64,000 bases of DNA from Christensenella sp. (GCA_022784465.1 JALFUR010000014.1:1-64000), one strand, 5' to 3'. Numbered from the stretch's first letter, positions 26,374 to 35,750 are shown. Notes: a model not told the origin generated them from the letters alone. A program made the numbers and translations.

Positions 26374-27723
26374 TCAATTTTGTTTTGAGTAGTCCTTTTT
26401 ATATACCACAATCATGGAAATCAAGTTATAAAGTAAGCCTATAACCCATGAGCAAACAGGAGCAAAAAATACCGCATCTAAGCCAAAAATATGATCAAAT
26501 AAATAAGAGAATATTATTCTAAATACAATGGCAATTACAGTAGAAAAGAAAAATATTTTCAAATATCCCATTCCTCTCATAAACGATTGATGCTGAACGA
26601 TTATAAAAGCAAGAACAAATCCAATTGACATCGCCCAAATAAACTTAGAGCCATACTCTAGAGCTGATGTAGATTCTTCTTGCATAAAAAGCGCTGCAAA
26701 CTGATCGGAAAAGACGCATCCAATAACGGAAAATATTCCTCCCATTATAAATACCATAATCCAGCTTGTTTTATATCCTTGAAAAATTCTCCCTATTTGT
26801 TTTGCTCCTAAATTTTGAGAATAATACGTAGTTAACGCATTTGCATAACCTCTAAATGGAGTTTGAAATAAAGCATTTATTTTTTCTGCTGCATTTACTC
26901 CTGCAATAACCTCGGTTCCATAAGAATTAAATAACCCTTGAACGCTAATTCTACCTATATATACAAATGTCTGCTGCAATGAAACTGCTGAAGAATAAGA
27001 TAAAATGCTCTTTGCAAGCTGCGTATCAAAAACAAAATCTTTTTTCCCAAGTTTTATAAGTTCCACTTTTTTATATGTGTAAATAATTACCATAATAGAA
27101 GCAATTATTTGAGCAAGAAGCGTAGCAAATGCAGCCCCTTGTATGCCCATATTAAATCCAAGAACAAACAACAAATCTAATACTGCATTAATAAATATGG
27201 ATACAATTAAAAAAACAAGCGGAACAAATGAGTCGCCAATTGATCTAATTGCATAGCAAAAAAAGTTATATAAAAAAGTAAAAATATTAGCAGCAAAGAT
27301 AATATAAAGATAATTTAAAGTATCTTTAAGTATTTCATTTGGAGTTTGCAATAAAATCAAAAAAGGTTTACATAAAGCAAAAGAAAATATAGAAACAACA
27401 ATCGTAAATGCAAGTCCTACAAATAATGCAGTTGAAACACTCTTTTTTAATTTTAGATAATCTTTTTCTCCAAAAAACCTGGAGAAAATAATGCCACTTC
27501 CAATGGTAAAACCTATTATCATAAACATGACTAGCGACATTATTGGAGAAGCAACTCCAATTGCAGCAAGTGCTTGAGTTGATACAAATTTTCCAACAAT
27601 AATACTATCAACAACATTGTAGAGTTGTTGAAATAAATCTCCTATTATAAAAAACAAGGAAAACTTTAAAATTGCGACAAAAGGCTTCTCATATAACAAA
27701 TAATTTGCTTTGCTATTTTCCAT
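26374..27723 (-). CDS. MATE-family multidrug/cation efflux protein
   Basis: The 449-residue protein has about twelve membrane helices in two related halves, typical of MATE antiporters. Family-like segments include PFVAILKFSLFFIIGDLFQQLYNVVDSIIVGKFV at the N-terminus and the equivalent STALEYG..GFVLAF in the second half. It exports cations or drugs in exchange for Na+ or H+ across the cytoplasmic membrane. It starts 1 bp after the DUF47 gene with no separate ribosome binding site, so it is probably coupled to the phosphate-transport genes; no functional reason is evident. Confidence 0.92.
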   Translation of the reverse strand: MENSKANYLLYEKPFVAILKFSLFFIIGDLFQQLYNVVDSIIVGKFVSTQALAAIGVASPIMSLVMFMIIGFTIGSGIIFSRFFGEKDYLKLKKSVSTALFVGLAFTIVVSIFSFALCKPFLILLQTPNEILKDTLNYLYIIFAANIFTFLYNFFCYAIRSIGDSFVPLVFLIVSIFINAVLDLLFVLGFNMGIQGAAFATLLAQIIASIMVIIYTYKKVELIKLGKKDFVFDTQLAKSILSYSSAVSLQQTFVYIGRISVQGLFNSYGTEVIAGVNAAEKINALFQTPFRGYANALTTYYSQNLGAKQIGRIFQGYKTSWIMVFIMGGIFSVIGCVFSDQFAALFMQEESTSALEYGSKFIWAMSIGFVLAFIIVQHQSFMRGMGYLKIFFFSTVIAIVFRIIFSYLFDHIFGLDAVFFAPVCSWVIGLLYNLISMIVVYKKDYSKQN

Positions 27724-27724
27724 A

Positions 27725-28324
27725 TTAAATATTGTTGATTATATCAAGAAGTGAATCCATAGCAACATCGGCAATGTCTGATGTAGTATTTAAGTGTCTA
27801 TATATTTCCCTATATTTAAAAACTTCTCTCCAATCATCTTTTTGGAATAAATTTGCAAGAGCATTTACACAGCTTTCTGCAACTTTATTTTCTAATCCTT
27901 TAACTAATATAGCCTCATCTTTTGCTATATTTTTATGCTTTTCCATATTTGCTATTGCTTTAGAAATATGATTAGTAATATCTAATAAAATACTGACCAT
28001 ATTACAAATATCGTCATTTGGCTCAATTTTAAACAATCTAAACTCATCAACAGTAGTTTTAGCATAGTCTAAAATCTCATCAATTTGTCTAGATAAATCA
28101 AATATATCATTTCTCTCAATAGGAGTAATTAAAGTGTTATTTATTTCGTCAATTACTATACGCCTTTTCATATCTCCTTCATCTTCTATTTCAATGACAA
28201 GATCTGCATATTTATCTTCTTTTGTTTTGCAAAAATCATATAGGGCTTTCATGCCCCTAGACATGCAATCACATTGAGTTAAAAGTAATTCATAGAAATT
28301 AACTGGTTTTCTAAATAAATTCAT
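27725..28324 (-). CDS. DUF47 (PhoU-like) phosphate-transport accessory protein
   Basis: The 199-residue all-helical protein begins with FYELLLTQCDCMSRGMKALYDFC and has VIEIEDEGDMKRRIVIDEIN and TPIERNDIFDLSRQIDEILDYAKTTVDEF, the latter being the DUF47 signature with metal-binding acidic and histidine residues. DUF47 proteins are encoded next to Pit permeases and are thought to modulate them. The Pit gene lies 9 bp upstream here. GGAGG precedes the ATG. Confidence 0.94.
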   Translation of the reverse strand: MNLFRKPVNFYELLLTQCDCMSRGMKALYDFCKTKEDKYADLVIEIEDEGDMKRRIVIDEINNTLITPIERNDIFDLSRQIDEILDYAKTTVDEFRLFKIEPNDDICNMVSILLDITNHISKAIANMEKHKNIAKDEAILVKGLENKVAESCVNALANLFQKDDWREVFKYREIYRHLNTTSDIADVAMDSLLDIINNI

Positions 28325-28333
28325 GCTGACCTC

Positions 28334-29368
28334 CTATATTAGTATTGCTTTTAATACAATACATATAACGTATCCAAGTAATAGTGAAGCTGGAAATGTA
28401 ATAATCCAACTTATAAATATTTTTTTCGCTCTAATCCATCTTACAGATGTAAAATTCTCTGCTGCTCCAACACCCATAATTGTAGATGAAACAACTTGTG
28501 TTGTTGCTATTGGCAAACCTAAAAAAGTTGCAAAAAACGATATTATTAAGGTAGATAATTGAGCAACGAAAGATTGAACATTACTCAATCTATGGATTTT
28601 ATACCCTACCATTGATATCAACTTCTCTCCTCCAAAGAATAATCCTAGACACTGCAAAACAGAAAATACGATTATTATCCACCAAGAGAATTGATATGTA
28701 TCAAATGACACTGCATTATTTGAACATAGTACAGCTGCAAGCAAATATATTCCTAAAGATTTTTGTATGTTATTAGCCGCTATTGATATAGATAACAATA
28801 CTACATTTATTCTTTGCATTACCTTAAAGCCTTTTTTCATAGCTCTAGGCCAACTTTGACATATAAATACAAATAAAAGTTGCATTAAATACCCGACAAT
28901 AATGCCTAAAATTGGAGCCAAAAATACCATTAATATAACTTTTATGCCAACGCTATTCCAATCGACAGCATTTATCCCGAACATGGCTATTCCTGCACCA
29001 ACAATTCCTCCTAGAAGAATATGTGACACTGAATTTGGAACGGATAAAATTGTTGAAATTACAGCCCAAATTAATGCTCCAAGCATTGCGGATAATAAAA
29101 ATATAAATCCTTGAGTTTGGTTTATAGTCAAATAAGAATCAGTATAAATCAAACTACCTACAGTTCTTGCAACTGAATCGCTTTTCATAAGCAACACGAT
29201 TATTATAGGAGCAACAAACATAGACAAAGCGGATGTTATAAGAGCAGATCTAGGCTTTAAAGCATTTGTCGCAATAGAAGAAGCAATGGCACTAGTTCCA
29301 TCAACATAGCCCATATAAAAAGTAAATAAACCCGCTAAAATAGATATTGTAACGATATATCCAACCAC
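28334..29368 (-). CDS. pit: Inorganic phosphate transporter, PiT family
   Basis: The 344-residue permease has about ten helices and the two duplicated PiT motifs: YVDGTSAIASSIATNAL near the N-terminus (usually GxNDxANxxGT) and GLPIATTQVVSSTIMGVGA near the C-terminus (usually PISTTHxxxxxIxGVG). It takes up metal-phosphate with cation symport. The start is a GTG preceded by GAGGTC. DUF47 lies directly downstream, a standard pairing. Confidence 0.93.
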   Translation of the reverse strand: MVGYIVTISILAGLFTFYMGYVDGTSAIASSIATNALKPRSALITSALSMFVAPIIIVLLMKSDSVARTVGSLIYTDSYLTINQTQGFIFLLSAMLGALIWAVISTILSVPNSVSHILLGGIVGAGIAMFGINAVDWNSVGIKVILMVFLAPILGIIVGYLMQLLFVFICQSWPRAMKKGFKVMQRINVVLLSISIAANNIQKSLGIYLLAAVLCSNNAVSFDTYQFSWWIIIVFSVLQCLGLFFGGEKLISMVGYKIHRLSNVQSFVAQLSTLIISFFATFLGLPIATTQVVSSTIMGVGAAENFTSVRWIRAKKIFISWIITFPASLLLGYVICIVLKAILI

Positions 29369-29452
29369 TTTGACCTCTTTATTTTATTATATTCTTAAAA
29401 CTTCTAAAAGCAATATACAAAAAAACGAATTATATGCAAAAAATGGGATATA

Positions 29453-29491
29453 CAAAAAGGCTGTCACAAAATCCGAAGAATTTGTAACAGC
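29453..29491 (-). terminator. Terminator after pgi
   Basis: On the minus strand the arms GCTGTTACAAATT and ATTTTGTGACAGC flank a short loop and are followed by CTTTTTG. It lies about 30 bp after the pgi stop. It separates pgi from the Pit operon promoter region. Confidence 0.85.
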
Positions 29492-29519
29492 ACATTTTAT
29501 TAACTAAATTGGTTTTATA

Positions 29520-30935
29520 TTAGCAAAGATATTTTGTTTGTTTTTGAGGAGCATTAGCAAGTTCAGCTCTCTTTTCATCGTAACCAGGACGACCAAGTAA
29601 AGCATATGTTGCATTCTTGCCTTCTTCAACTCCAGGTTGATTAAATGTATCGATGTTCATCATAGCACCAGCATAAGCTGTTTGTAACATAAACATATAC
29701 ATTAATTGTCCAAGAGTGAACTCATTTAAAACTGGCAACATAATTGTATAATTTTGTTTTCCAGCTTTTGTAATAGCGTATTCTGTTGCCTTTCTTTCTG
29801 CTTGGATCAATTCATTCATTGTATGTCCGCATAAGAAATTAACATTTGGGAATTCCTCGCATCCATTTGGAATTTTAACTTCTGTTCTATAATTTTCAAC
29901 GCCAATGAAAGTAATAACTTTATCAAAAGGTCCTGCTGTATATAATTGAACTTGAGAATGTTGATCTGTAACTCCTAAAGATTTTACTGGAGTTTGACCT
30001 TTATTACATGGAGTTCCATCTAATTCTACATTTTTACCTAATGATTCTGCCCATAATTGACAATACCAGTCAGCGATGTATTTCAAGCCATCAGCATATG
30101 GCATCATTACGCCTATATTTTTACCTTCATTCATAGCAATTACTTGTAAAGTTGCAAGAATTAAAGCTGGATTCTTCTTTAAAGAAGGGGTATTACATAA
30201 TTCATCCATATATCTTGCGCCGGCAAGTAATCCCTTAATATCAATTCCTGTTACTGCAGCTGCAAGTAATCCTACTGGACAAAGTTCTGAGAATCTTCCG
30301 CCTACTCCATCTGGAATGTAGAATGTTTTATAACCTTCAGCCTTAGCAATTTTGATCAAGTTACCTGTAGCAACTGAAGTTGTAGCAATAATTTGATCTT
30401 TAGCTTTATCGCCTAAAGCTTGTTTTAACATGTTGTTAATGATTAGATATTGAGTCATTGTTTCTGAAGTAGAACCTGACTTTGTAATAACATTGAACAT
30501 TGTTTTATTAATATCGATAACATCAAGTAATGCTGCCATTCTTTCAGGATCAACGTTATCTTCAACATAGAATTTTGGACCCTTTCTCTTTCTCTTTGGC
30601 AAATCATTGTAATGTAAATGATTACAAGCTTGGAATGCAGCTATAGGACCTAAAGCTGAACCACCAATTCCAAGTACTACAAAATATTCATATTTTTTTC
30701 TAATATCATGAGCTGTAGCTAATATATCTTCAACTATAGCATCTTGATTATAAGGAAGGTCTGTCCATCCCATCATATTTTTGCCTTTTCCTGCTTCTAC
30801 TGCTTCAAATGCTGCTTGAGCATCTTGAGCCATTGAATAAAAAGTTGTATCAGAGATACCCTTATCTCCAAGAACGCTTTCCATCATATTATTGTAATCA
30901 ATTTTTATTCTTAAAGCTTTTTTGTTATAACGCAT
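29520..30935 (-). CDS. pgi: Glucose-6-phosphate isomerase
   Basis: Pgi interconverts glucose-6-phosphate and fructose-6-phosphate. Motifs include GIGGSALGPIAAFQA, VITKSGSTSETMTQY (phosphate site), GGRFSELCPVGLLAAAV and a C-terminal NQPGVEEGKNATYALLG. The start is the ATG at 30935 with GGAGG 5 nt upstream, giving 471 residues; the frame extends 15 codons further without support. The TIM-barrel gene ends 20 bp upstream, so both are probably cotranscribed. Confidence 0.96.
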   Translation of the reverse strand: MRYNKKALRIKIDYNNMMESVLGDKGISDTTFYSMAQDAQAAFEAVEAGKGKNMMGWTDLPYNQDAIVEDILATAHDIRKKYEYFVVLGIGGSALGPIAAFQACNHLHYNDLPKRKRKGPKFYVEDNVDPERMAALLDVIDINKTMFNVITKSGSTSETMTQYLIINNMLKQALGDKAKDQIIATTSVATGNLIKIAKAEGYKTFYIPDGVGGRFSELCPVGLLAAAVTGIDIKGLLAGARYMDELCNTPSLKKNPALILATLQVIAMNEGKNIGVMMPYADGLKYIADWYCQLWAESLGKNVELDGTPCNKGQTPVKSLGVTDQHSQVQLYTAGPFDKVITFIGVENYRTEVKIPNGCEEFPNVNFLCGHTMNELIQAERKATEYAITKAGKQNYTIMLPVLNEFTLGQLMYMFMLQTAYAGAMMNIDTFNQPGVEEGKNATYALLGRPGYDEKRAELANAPQKQTKYLC

Positions 30936-30955
30936 AAATGCCTCCAAAAATTTGT

Positions 30956-31798
30956 TTATTTTTCTGCTTTTTGTAAACAAGATTTCAAGTATTCAAAACT
31001 CTCTTTTAATTCTTGATCATCTTTGTAGTTATTTGTATACACTTCCATAATAACAGCACCGTCAAAATCATAACTTTTCAATAATTTGAATAACTCTACA
31101 AAATCAACTATTCCTTTACCTGGAAGTGCTGTTGTACCGTCACTATTATAATCACAAACATGAACAGTTTCAAGTGTATTTCCCATTACTTTTAAATAAT
31201 CTTTATAATCGACAACCTTAGGCTGTTTTATTGACATATTAGACTGCATTGCTTGCTTTATATCAAGCACTGTTCCAATTTCATTAACATATGGTCTAAT
31301 CTTATCTAAAAAGTCTGGAGTATGGTAATAAGTCCAATGAACATTTTCATAACAAAGCTTAATGCCATATTCTTGAGCAATATCATATAAAGTATTAAAT
31401 CTATGCCCTATTTTTTCATAGTCTAAATTATATTTAACTGCTCTTTTTAATATCGTAGCTCCATGCAAAGTATAATATTTTGCACCAAGTCTTTCTCCAA
31501 CATGCAATATTCTTCTAAAAGTTTCAATTGCATCTTGATGTGCTCTTCCTGTACTTAAACCAAAAAGTTCAGGTTCAAATTGATTAGTTAAAGAATGAAT
31601 TGAATGAATTTTAATTGGATGAATTTTACAAGCTTGCTCAATTTTTTTCTCAAATAAATCTGCGTAGTTATCTGTATATTCAGATCTAGATTGAAAAAAC
31701 AACTCGAAAACATCAGCGCCAAGAGTAGCGATACGTTCAAAAGTATCCTCTGTATAATATCTTGGAAAATATGAAGCTGTCGATATCCCTAATTTCAT
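30956..31798 (-). CDS. TIM-barrel sugar phosphate isomerase/epimerase-like protein
   Basis: The roughly 280-residue protein matches the AP endonuclease family 2 / xylose isomerase-like TIM barrel: MKLGISTASYF (strand 1), YTLHGATI, KLCYENVHW, GTVLDIKQA, and DGAVIMEVYTN with the usual Glu, His and Asp metal ligands. Substrate cannot be told. I prefer the ATG at 31798 because TATAAT ends 6 nt before it and no Shine-Dalgarno sequence exists; the in-frame ATG at 31804 would lie upstream of the predicted transcript. Cotranscribed with pgi. Confidence 0.88.
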   Translation of the reverse strand: MKLGISTASYFPRYYTEDTFERIATLGADVFELFFQSRSEYTDNYADLFEKKIEQACKIHPIKIHSIHSLTNQFEPELFGLSTGRAHQDAIETFRRILHVGERLGAKYYTLHGATILKRAVKYNLDYEKIGHRFNTLYDIAQEYGIKLCYENVHWTYYHTPDFLDKIRPYVNEIGTVLDIKQAMQSNMSIKQPKVVDYKDYLKVMGNTLETVHVCDYNSDGTTALPGKGIVDFVELFKLLKSYDFDGAVIMEVYTNNYKDDQELKESFEYLKSCLQKAEK

Positions 31799-31804
31799 AG
31801 GCAT

Positions 31805-31813
31805 ATTATAACA
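31805..31813 (-). promoter_or_regulatory. Extended -10 promoter giving a leaderless transcript for the TIM-barrel gene
   Basis: Minus-strand TGTTATAAT (hexamer 31805-31810) is an extended -10. Its downstream end is 6 nt from the ATG at 31798, the same geometry as at the XRE gene. No convincing -35 is seen. Confidence 0.55.
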
Positions 31814-31959
31814 CGAAAAAAAATTATTGAAATAATTATAAAACTAAAAAAAATAAATTTTTGTTGAAATTGAAGCATTTATCTTAAAAAAACATTCTCT
31901 ATTTTAGGTAGAAATAAGAAAATCCAAAGTATATAATAAATATATATAGAATACATTTG

Positions 31960-31994
31960 TTTTGTTTGATAAACAAAAAGAGATATGATAATAT
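31960..31994 (+). promoter_or_regulatory. MMPL promoter with palindromic operator over the -35
   Basis: TTTTGTTT-GAT-AAACAAAA (31960-31978) is a perfect inverted repeat with 8-bp arms. It overlaps a -35 TTGATA (31966-31971), followed 17 bp later by TAATAT (31989-31994). This is the arrangement of a repressor-controlled promoter, as is common for drug or lipid exporters. The rest of 31799-32026 holds nothing else I can name. Confidence 0.55.
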
Positions 31995-32026
31995 TGTTTT
32001 ATAAATAACAACGGAGTATATGCACA

Positions 32027-34825
32027 ATGAAAAATAAAAAATTAGATATGGGGAAAATACTTACAAAGTTTTCAGAAAATCTTATAAAGAATAAATGGAT
32101 TGTTATTGGCGTATTTATTGTACTTATTATCGCCAGTTTTATAGGCTCATCTTTTGTTGAGAAAGAAAGTGATGTAATATCTTATCTTGATGATGATACT
32201 GTAACCATTCAAGGATTAACGTATCTACAAGAAAATTTTAATATTATGGGTGATTTCTCAATGGGAATCTCCTATACTTCTGAAGATCAAGTAAGAGCAA
32301 TAATTAATTTAATTACTAATTGTGAACATAAAGAATACATAAATAAAGTTGTATGGTTTGGTGCTTTTGATGACATTCCTAGATTAGGTACTATTGTTGG
32401 AGATGCAAAAGCGGAAACAATTGCAGCTGAATTAAAAAGCAAATTTATTATTTCTACTCCACTTGATGATGGAACTACAGTTCATACATACTTAATAAAT
32501 ATCTACTTTACAACTCCAAATTCTGCAGATGAGACAATTGCATCTATTGATGAAATTGAAGAAATACTTACAAACTATTTTTCTACAAATATTGCAGATA
32601 ATACATTAGAAAAATCAGATATAAGTGTTAGCGATTGCTATTATTTTTCTGGATCTTCACAAAACTCTAGAGCAATATTAAAATCTTCAATTGGCGATAT
32701 GCCAAAATTCGTTATCGCTGCTATAATTGCGGTATTTGTAATTTTGCTATTAACAACAAGAAGTTATTTAGAACCAGTAATTTTCCTTGCTACATTGGGA
32801 ATATCCATCATTTTAAATATGGGAACCAATATTATTGCGGGAATTCCAATGGGTAGAATTTCTTCAATTACCGCTTCTTGTGCAACTATATTACAACTTG
32901 CGGTTGCTATGGACTATGCAATTTTCTTAATGCATACATATTATGAAGAATTAAGAACAACTCCAAATCCAAAAGTTGCAATGATTCAAGCTCTTCCAAA
33001 AACAATTGTATCAGTTGTTGCTTCATCATTAACTACAGTTGGTGGCTTTGTTGCCCTATTCTTCATGAAATTTGGAATTGGATACGATTTAGGCTTTGTT
33101 CTTGCAAAAGGCGTTATTTTATCTTTAATAACTGTTATTTGCTTACAACCTATAATTATTTTATTAACAGATAAACTAATACATAAGACAGAACATAAAT
33201 GGTCTATTACGCCAAGATTAAAGAGCGTTTCAAAAGTTATTACCAAAAAAGGTGTTGCTATACCAATAATTGTTGTTTGTATTGCAGTTTTAATTCCTGC
33301 ATGTATTTTACAAGGAAAAGTAGATTTGACATATATTACAATAAATGAAGTAAATGAAAATCCAAATTTACCAGAACAAATATTGTCTGATTCTTCTAAC
33401 CAATTAATAGTACTTACACCTTATAAATATGAAAATAATACATCTACTATTAATGGCTATGCAAACCAATACGATTTCATTAATAAAGTATATCAAATTG
33501 GATATAAATCAATTGATGAATACGACAGTACAAAAAAATATTATTATCAAGATGATAAAGGAAAGATGCAAGAAATTGCAGCATTTTCAAGTGAAGCAGC
33601 ATTCTTCTCATTTAAAGATGCACATGAATTATATCTAAAAAGAGCAGATAACACATATTATGTTTCAGACGACTACTATGGAACAGAAACTTATTACATA
33701 AAAGATGGAGATAATTATGAAGTGTTTAATGTAGCTTCAGAAAATGCATATTTTTCTTATGTAAATGCAAATCCTGTATTTGAAAGAGATACAAATTACT
33801 CCCCTATTTCAGATATATTCTCTGTATGCACCATACTAGATAAAAACGATTTAGGCAAAGTTGAAAGTAGTTCATTCGTAAGAAATATTGTTTATCCATT
33901 ATTAATGACAAACTTTGTTTCTAATGCAACTCATATAGAAAATAAAAAAGAAGTTGCTTTTACAGATACAGAAGAGCTTCATTATATTTTGTACACAATA
34001 ACCGTTGATGCTCCAAAGGAAAATGAATATAGTTACAATACAGTTGAAGCAATACAAAAAATCGCTAGTGAAACATTTGGTGATATTGGCGAATTAAAGA
34101 TGACTGGAAACCTTGTCGCTTCAAAGGAATTAAGTGAAGTAACTCCTTCAGATTATACACTTGTAAGTGTTCTATCTGTACTTATCATATTCTTAATCTT
34201 GTTATTTACATTCAAATCTCCTCTTCTTGCTGTAATTCTTGTTATGGTTATTGAGACAGGTATTTGGGCAAATCTATCTGTTACATATCTAATGGGCCAA
34301 AACCTACATTTCATGGCATATTTAATCGTTACAGCTATTGCCCTTGGAGCAACTGTAGATTATGCTATATTGCTAACAAGTAAATATTTAGAAGAAAAGA
34401 AGAATGGCATGACAGCACAAGCATCTATTAGAAATGCAATCTATAGAGCTGCCCCTGGTGTATTAACATCTGGTTCAATTTTCTTTGTTGCATGTCTAGC
34501 CGTACAACTAATATCTACAAATTTGATTGTAAAACAAATTACTGCACTACTTGCAAGAAATGCAGCAATAAGCGCATTCCTAGTATTTACATTCTTGCCT
34601 GCTATTTTATCTATTAAGGAAAGAATTGCAAAATACATAAGCATTAAGCGTGGTAAAGGCGACCCAGACGAAGGAAAATCTACAGAAAGCATTTATTCTG
34701 TATCTTCAAAAAAACTTGAAGAATTTGCCGTAGAACACGGAATAGAAAATGAAGCAGTTTTAGAAAATAAAACTGAAGAACAAGTTGTAGATTCTGTTGA
34801 AGATACTGCTACTCCTAAAGAATAA
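32027..34825 (+). CDS. MMPL/RND-family membrane transporter
   Basis: The 932-residue protein has the MMPL layout: helix 1 (about 24-42), a large extracytoplasmic domain, a helix block (about 228-385) with ITASCATILQLAVAMDYAIFLMH (the family's DY motif for proton coupling), then helix 7, a second extracytoplasmic domain and a second helix block (about 708-865) with ALGATVDYAILLTS. A Glu-rich cytoplasmic tail of about 60 residues ends it. Such proteins export lipids or hydrophobic compounds driven by protons. It is monocistronic with a palindromic operator upstream. Confidence 0.93.
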   Translation: MKNKKLDMGKILTKFSENLIKNKWIVIGVFIVLIIASFIGSSFVEKESDVISYLDDDTVTIQGLTYLQENFNIMGDFSMGISYTSEDQVRAIINLITNCEHKEYINKVVWFGAFDDIPRLGTIVGDAKAETIAAELKSKFIISTPLDDGTTVHTYLINIYFTTPNSADETIASIDEIEEILTNYFSTNIADNTLEKSDISVSDCYYFSGSSQNSRAILKSSIGDMPKFVIAAIIAVFVILLLTTRSYLEPVIFLATLGISIILNMGTNIIAGIPMGRISSITASCATILQLAVAMDYAIFLMHTYYEELRTTPNPKVAMIQALPKTIVSVVASSLTTVGGFVALFFMKFGIGYDLGFVLAKGVILSLITVICLQPIIILLTDKLIHKTEHKWSITPRLKSVSKVITKKGVAIPIIVVCIAVLIPACILQGKVDLTYITINEVNENPNLPEQILSDSSNQLIVLTPYKYENNTSTINGYANQYDFINKVYQIGYKSIDEYDSTKKYYYQDDKGKMQEIAAFSSEAAFFSFKDAHELYLKRADNTYYVSDDYYGTETYYIKDGDNYEVFNVASENAYFSYVNANPVFERDTNYSPISDIFSVCTILDKNDLGKVESSSFVRNIVYPLLMTNFVSNATHIENKKEVAFTDTEELHYILYTITVDAPKENEYSYNTVEAIQKIASETFGDIGELKMTGNLVASKELSEVTPSDYTLVSVLSVLIIFLILLFTFKSPLLAVILVMVIETGIWANLSVTYLMGQNLHFMAYLIVTAIALGATVDYAILLTSKYLEEKKNGMTAQASIRNAIYRAAPGVLTSGSIFFVACLAVQLISTNLIVKQITALLARNAAISAFLVFTFLPAILSIKERIAKYISIKRGKGDPDEGKSTESIYSVSSKKLEEFAVEHGIENEAVLENKTEEQVVDSVEDTATPKE

Positions 34826-34838
34826 TTAATAAAACAAA

Positions 34839-35450
34839 TTAGATAGCATCTTGATCTTCTTCTGATTGAGATGCTATTTTTTTGCTTTGTTTTGCAGATT
34901 TTGCTTTTGCCACTTTTTTCTTAATAATTTTCTTTGTAGTATTAACTCCAATTTTTGTAGTTAATGAAGCAGTTTTAAACATCAGTTTAAATACTGTGAA
35001 AACTAATTGAATTATTGACAAAATATAAGCCATAGTTTGTTTAAATCCATGAACATCAGATATTTTAGTTGCAGCAACGGCTGAAGCTAAAATAATTACC
35101 GAAACCAAAATATTCATTAATTTAATAATCTTTTTAAAATATCCTAAATATACTGAAGCTTTGTTTATTCTTCCCTTAGCTGTCTTTACTGAGGAAGAAA
35201 TAATTGCAGAAATAATTAATATTAAAGCATAAGCAATAACAGCTACAACTAGCATATATGAAATAACATTTTTCAACATCATTTCATTGTCAAAACCATA
35301 TTCTTTTATAGTTGAATAAGAATAAAATGCATAATATAAAAATGATACTATTGTTGTAATTATATAAATTACATTAAAAAATCTATTAATCTTATCTTTA
35401 AAAGTCTTTTTTCTAGGTTTTTGTTCTTGAATAGCTGTTTCTTGTTCCAT
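34839..35450 (-). CDS. Membrane protein with basic C-terminus, unknown function
   Basis: From the ATG at 35450 (AAGGAGA upstream) the protein is 203 residues long with four helices (about 24-46, 60-82, 100-125 and 130-155) and a lysine-rich tail (TTKKIIKKKVAKAKSAKQSKK). It is convergent with the MMPL gene, and its last 15 codons overlap that gene's terminator. I do not recognise a family; a partner of the MMPL exporter is possible from proximity only. Confidence 0.65.
   Translation of the reverse strand: MEQETAIQEQKPRKKTFKDKINRFFNVIYIITTIVSFLYYAFYSYSTIKEYGFDNEMMLKNVISYMLVVAVIAYALILIISAIISSSVKTAKGRINKASVYLGYFKKIIKLMNILVSVIILASAVAATKISDVHGFKQTMAYILSIIQLVFTVFKLMFKTASLTTKIGVNTTKKIIKKKVAKAKSAKQSKKIASQSEEDQDAI
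34844..34883 (+). terminator. MMPL terminator embedded in the convergent gene
   Basis: TAGCATCT / AGATGCTA form a perfect 8-bp stem followed by seven Ts on the plus strand. The element lies inside the C-terminal coding region of the minus-strand gene at 34839-35450. Confidence 0.8.
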
Positions 35451-35566
35451 GATATTTCTCCTTGGTAAATAAATCAGTTTAGAATATATCAAAAGAATTT
35501 ATAAATAGTCAATGTATAATTTGATATTTTTTGGATAATAATTTAAGTACTCAAAGGAGGTAGCAC

Positions 35567-35713
35567 ATGAGAAACACTGTAAATACTGGTGAAAAGCCAG
35601 GATCTGGTTGTTATGTTTGTACAAATTGTGGCACAGACATTTGTCTTGGAACCAACGACAAAATGCCACCATGCCCAAGTTGTAGCAACACTTCATTTAC
35701 AAAGAAAAACTAA
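35567..35713 (+). CDS. 48-residue zinc-ribbon / rubredoxin-like protein
   Basis: AAAGGAGG sits 7 nt before an ATG opening a 48-codon frame. The product contains CYVCTNCGTDICLG and PPCPSCSNTSF, two CxxC knuckles of a zinc ribbon, and begins NTVNTGEKPGSG, like small rubredoxin/zinc-ribbon proteins of Clostridia. A possible -10 TATAAT lies at 35515-35520. Metal is probably Zn or Fe; function unknown. Confidence 0.85.
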   Translation: MRNTVNTGEKPGSGCYVCTNCGTDICLGTNDKMPPCPSCSNTSFTKKN

Positions 35714-35714
35714 G

Positions 35715-35742
35715 AAAAAAAAGGTGGGAAAACCCACCTTTA
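35715..35742. terminator. Bidirectional terminator between the zinc-ribbon gene and yerC
   Basis: AAAGGTGGG-AAAA-CCCACCTTT is a perfect hairpin. On the minus strand eight Ts follow, closing the amino-acid ABC/yerC operon. On the plus strand only TTTAG follows the stem. Confidence 0.88.
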
Positions 35743-35750
35743 GATACATA

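Noticed and set aside
26316-26411. Upstream extension of aroE-aroK
   Set aside because: It overlaps the MATE gene end and passes through the GGAGG used for the ATG at 26315.
28323-28562. 79-codon plus-strand frame opposite the Pit gene
   Set aside because: Shadow of the conserved PiT C-terminus on the other strand.
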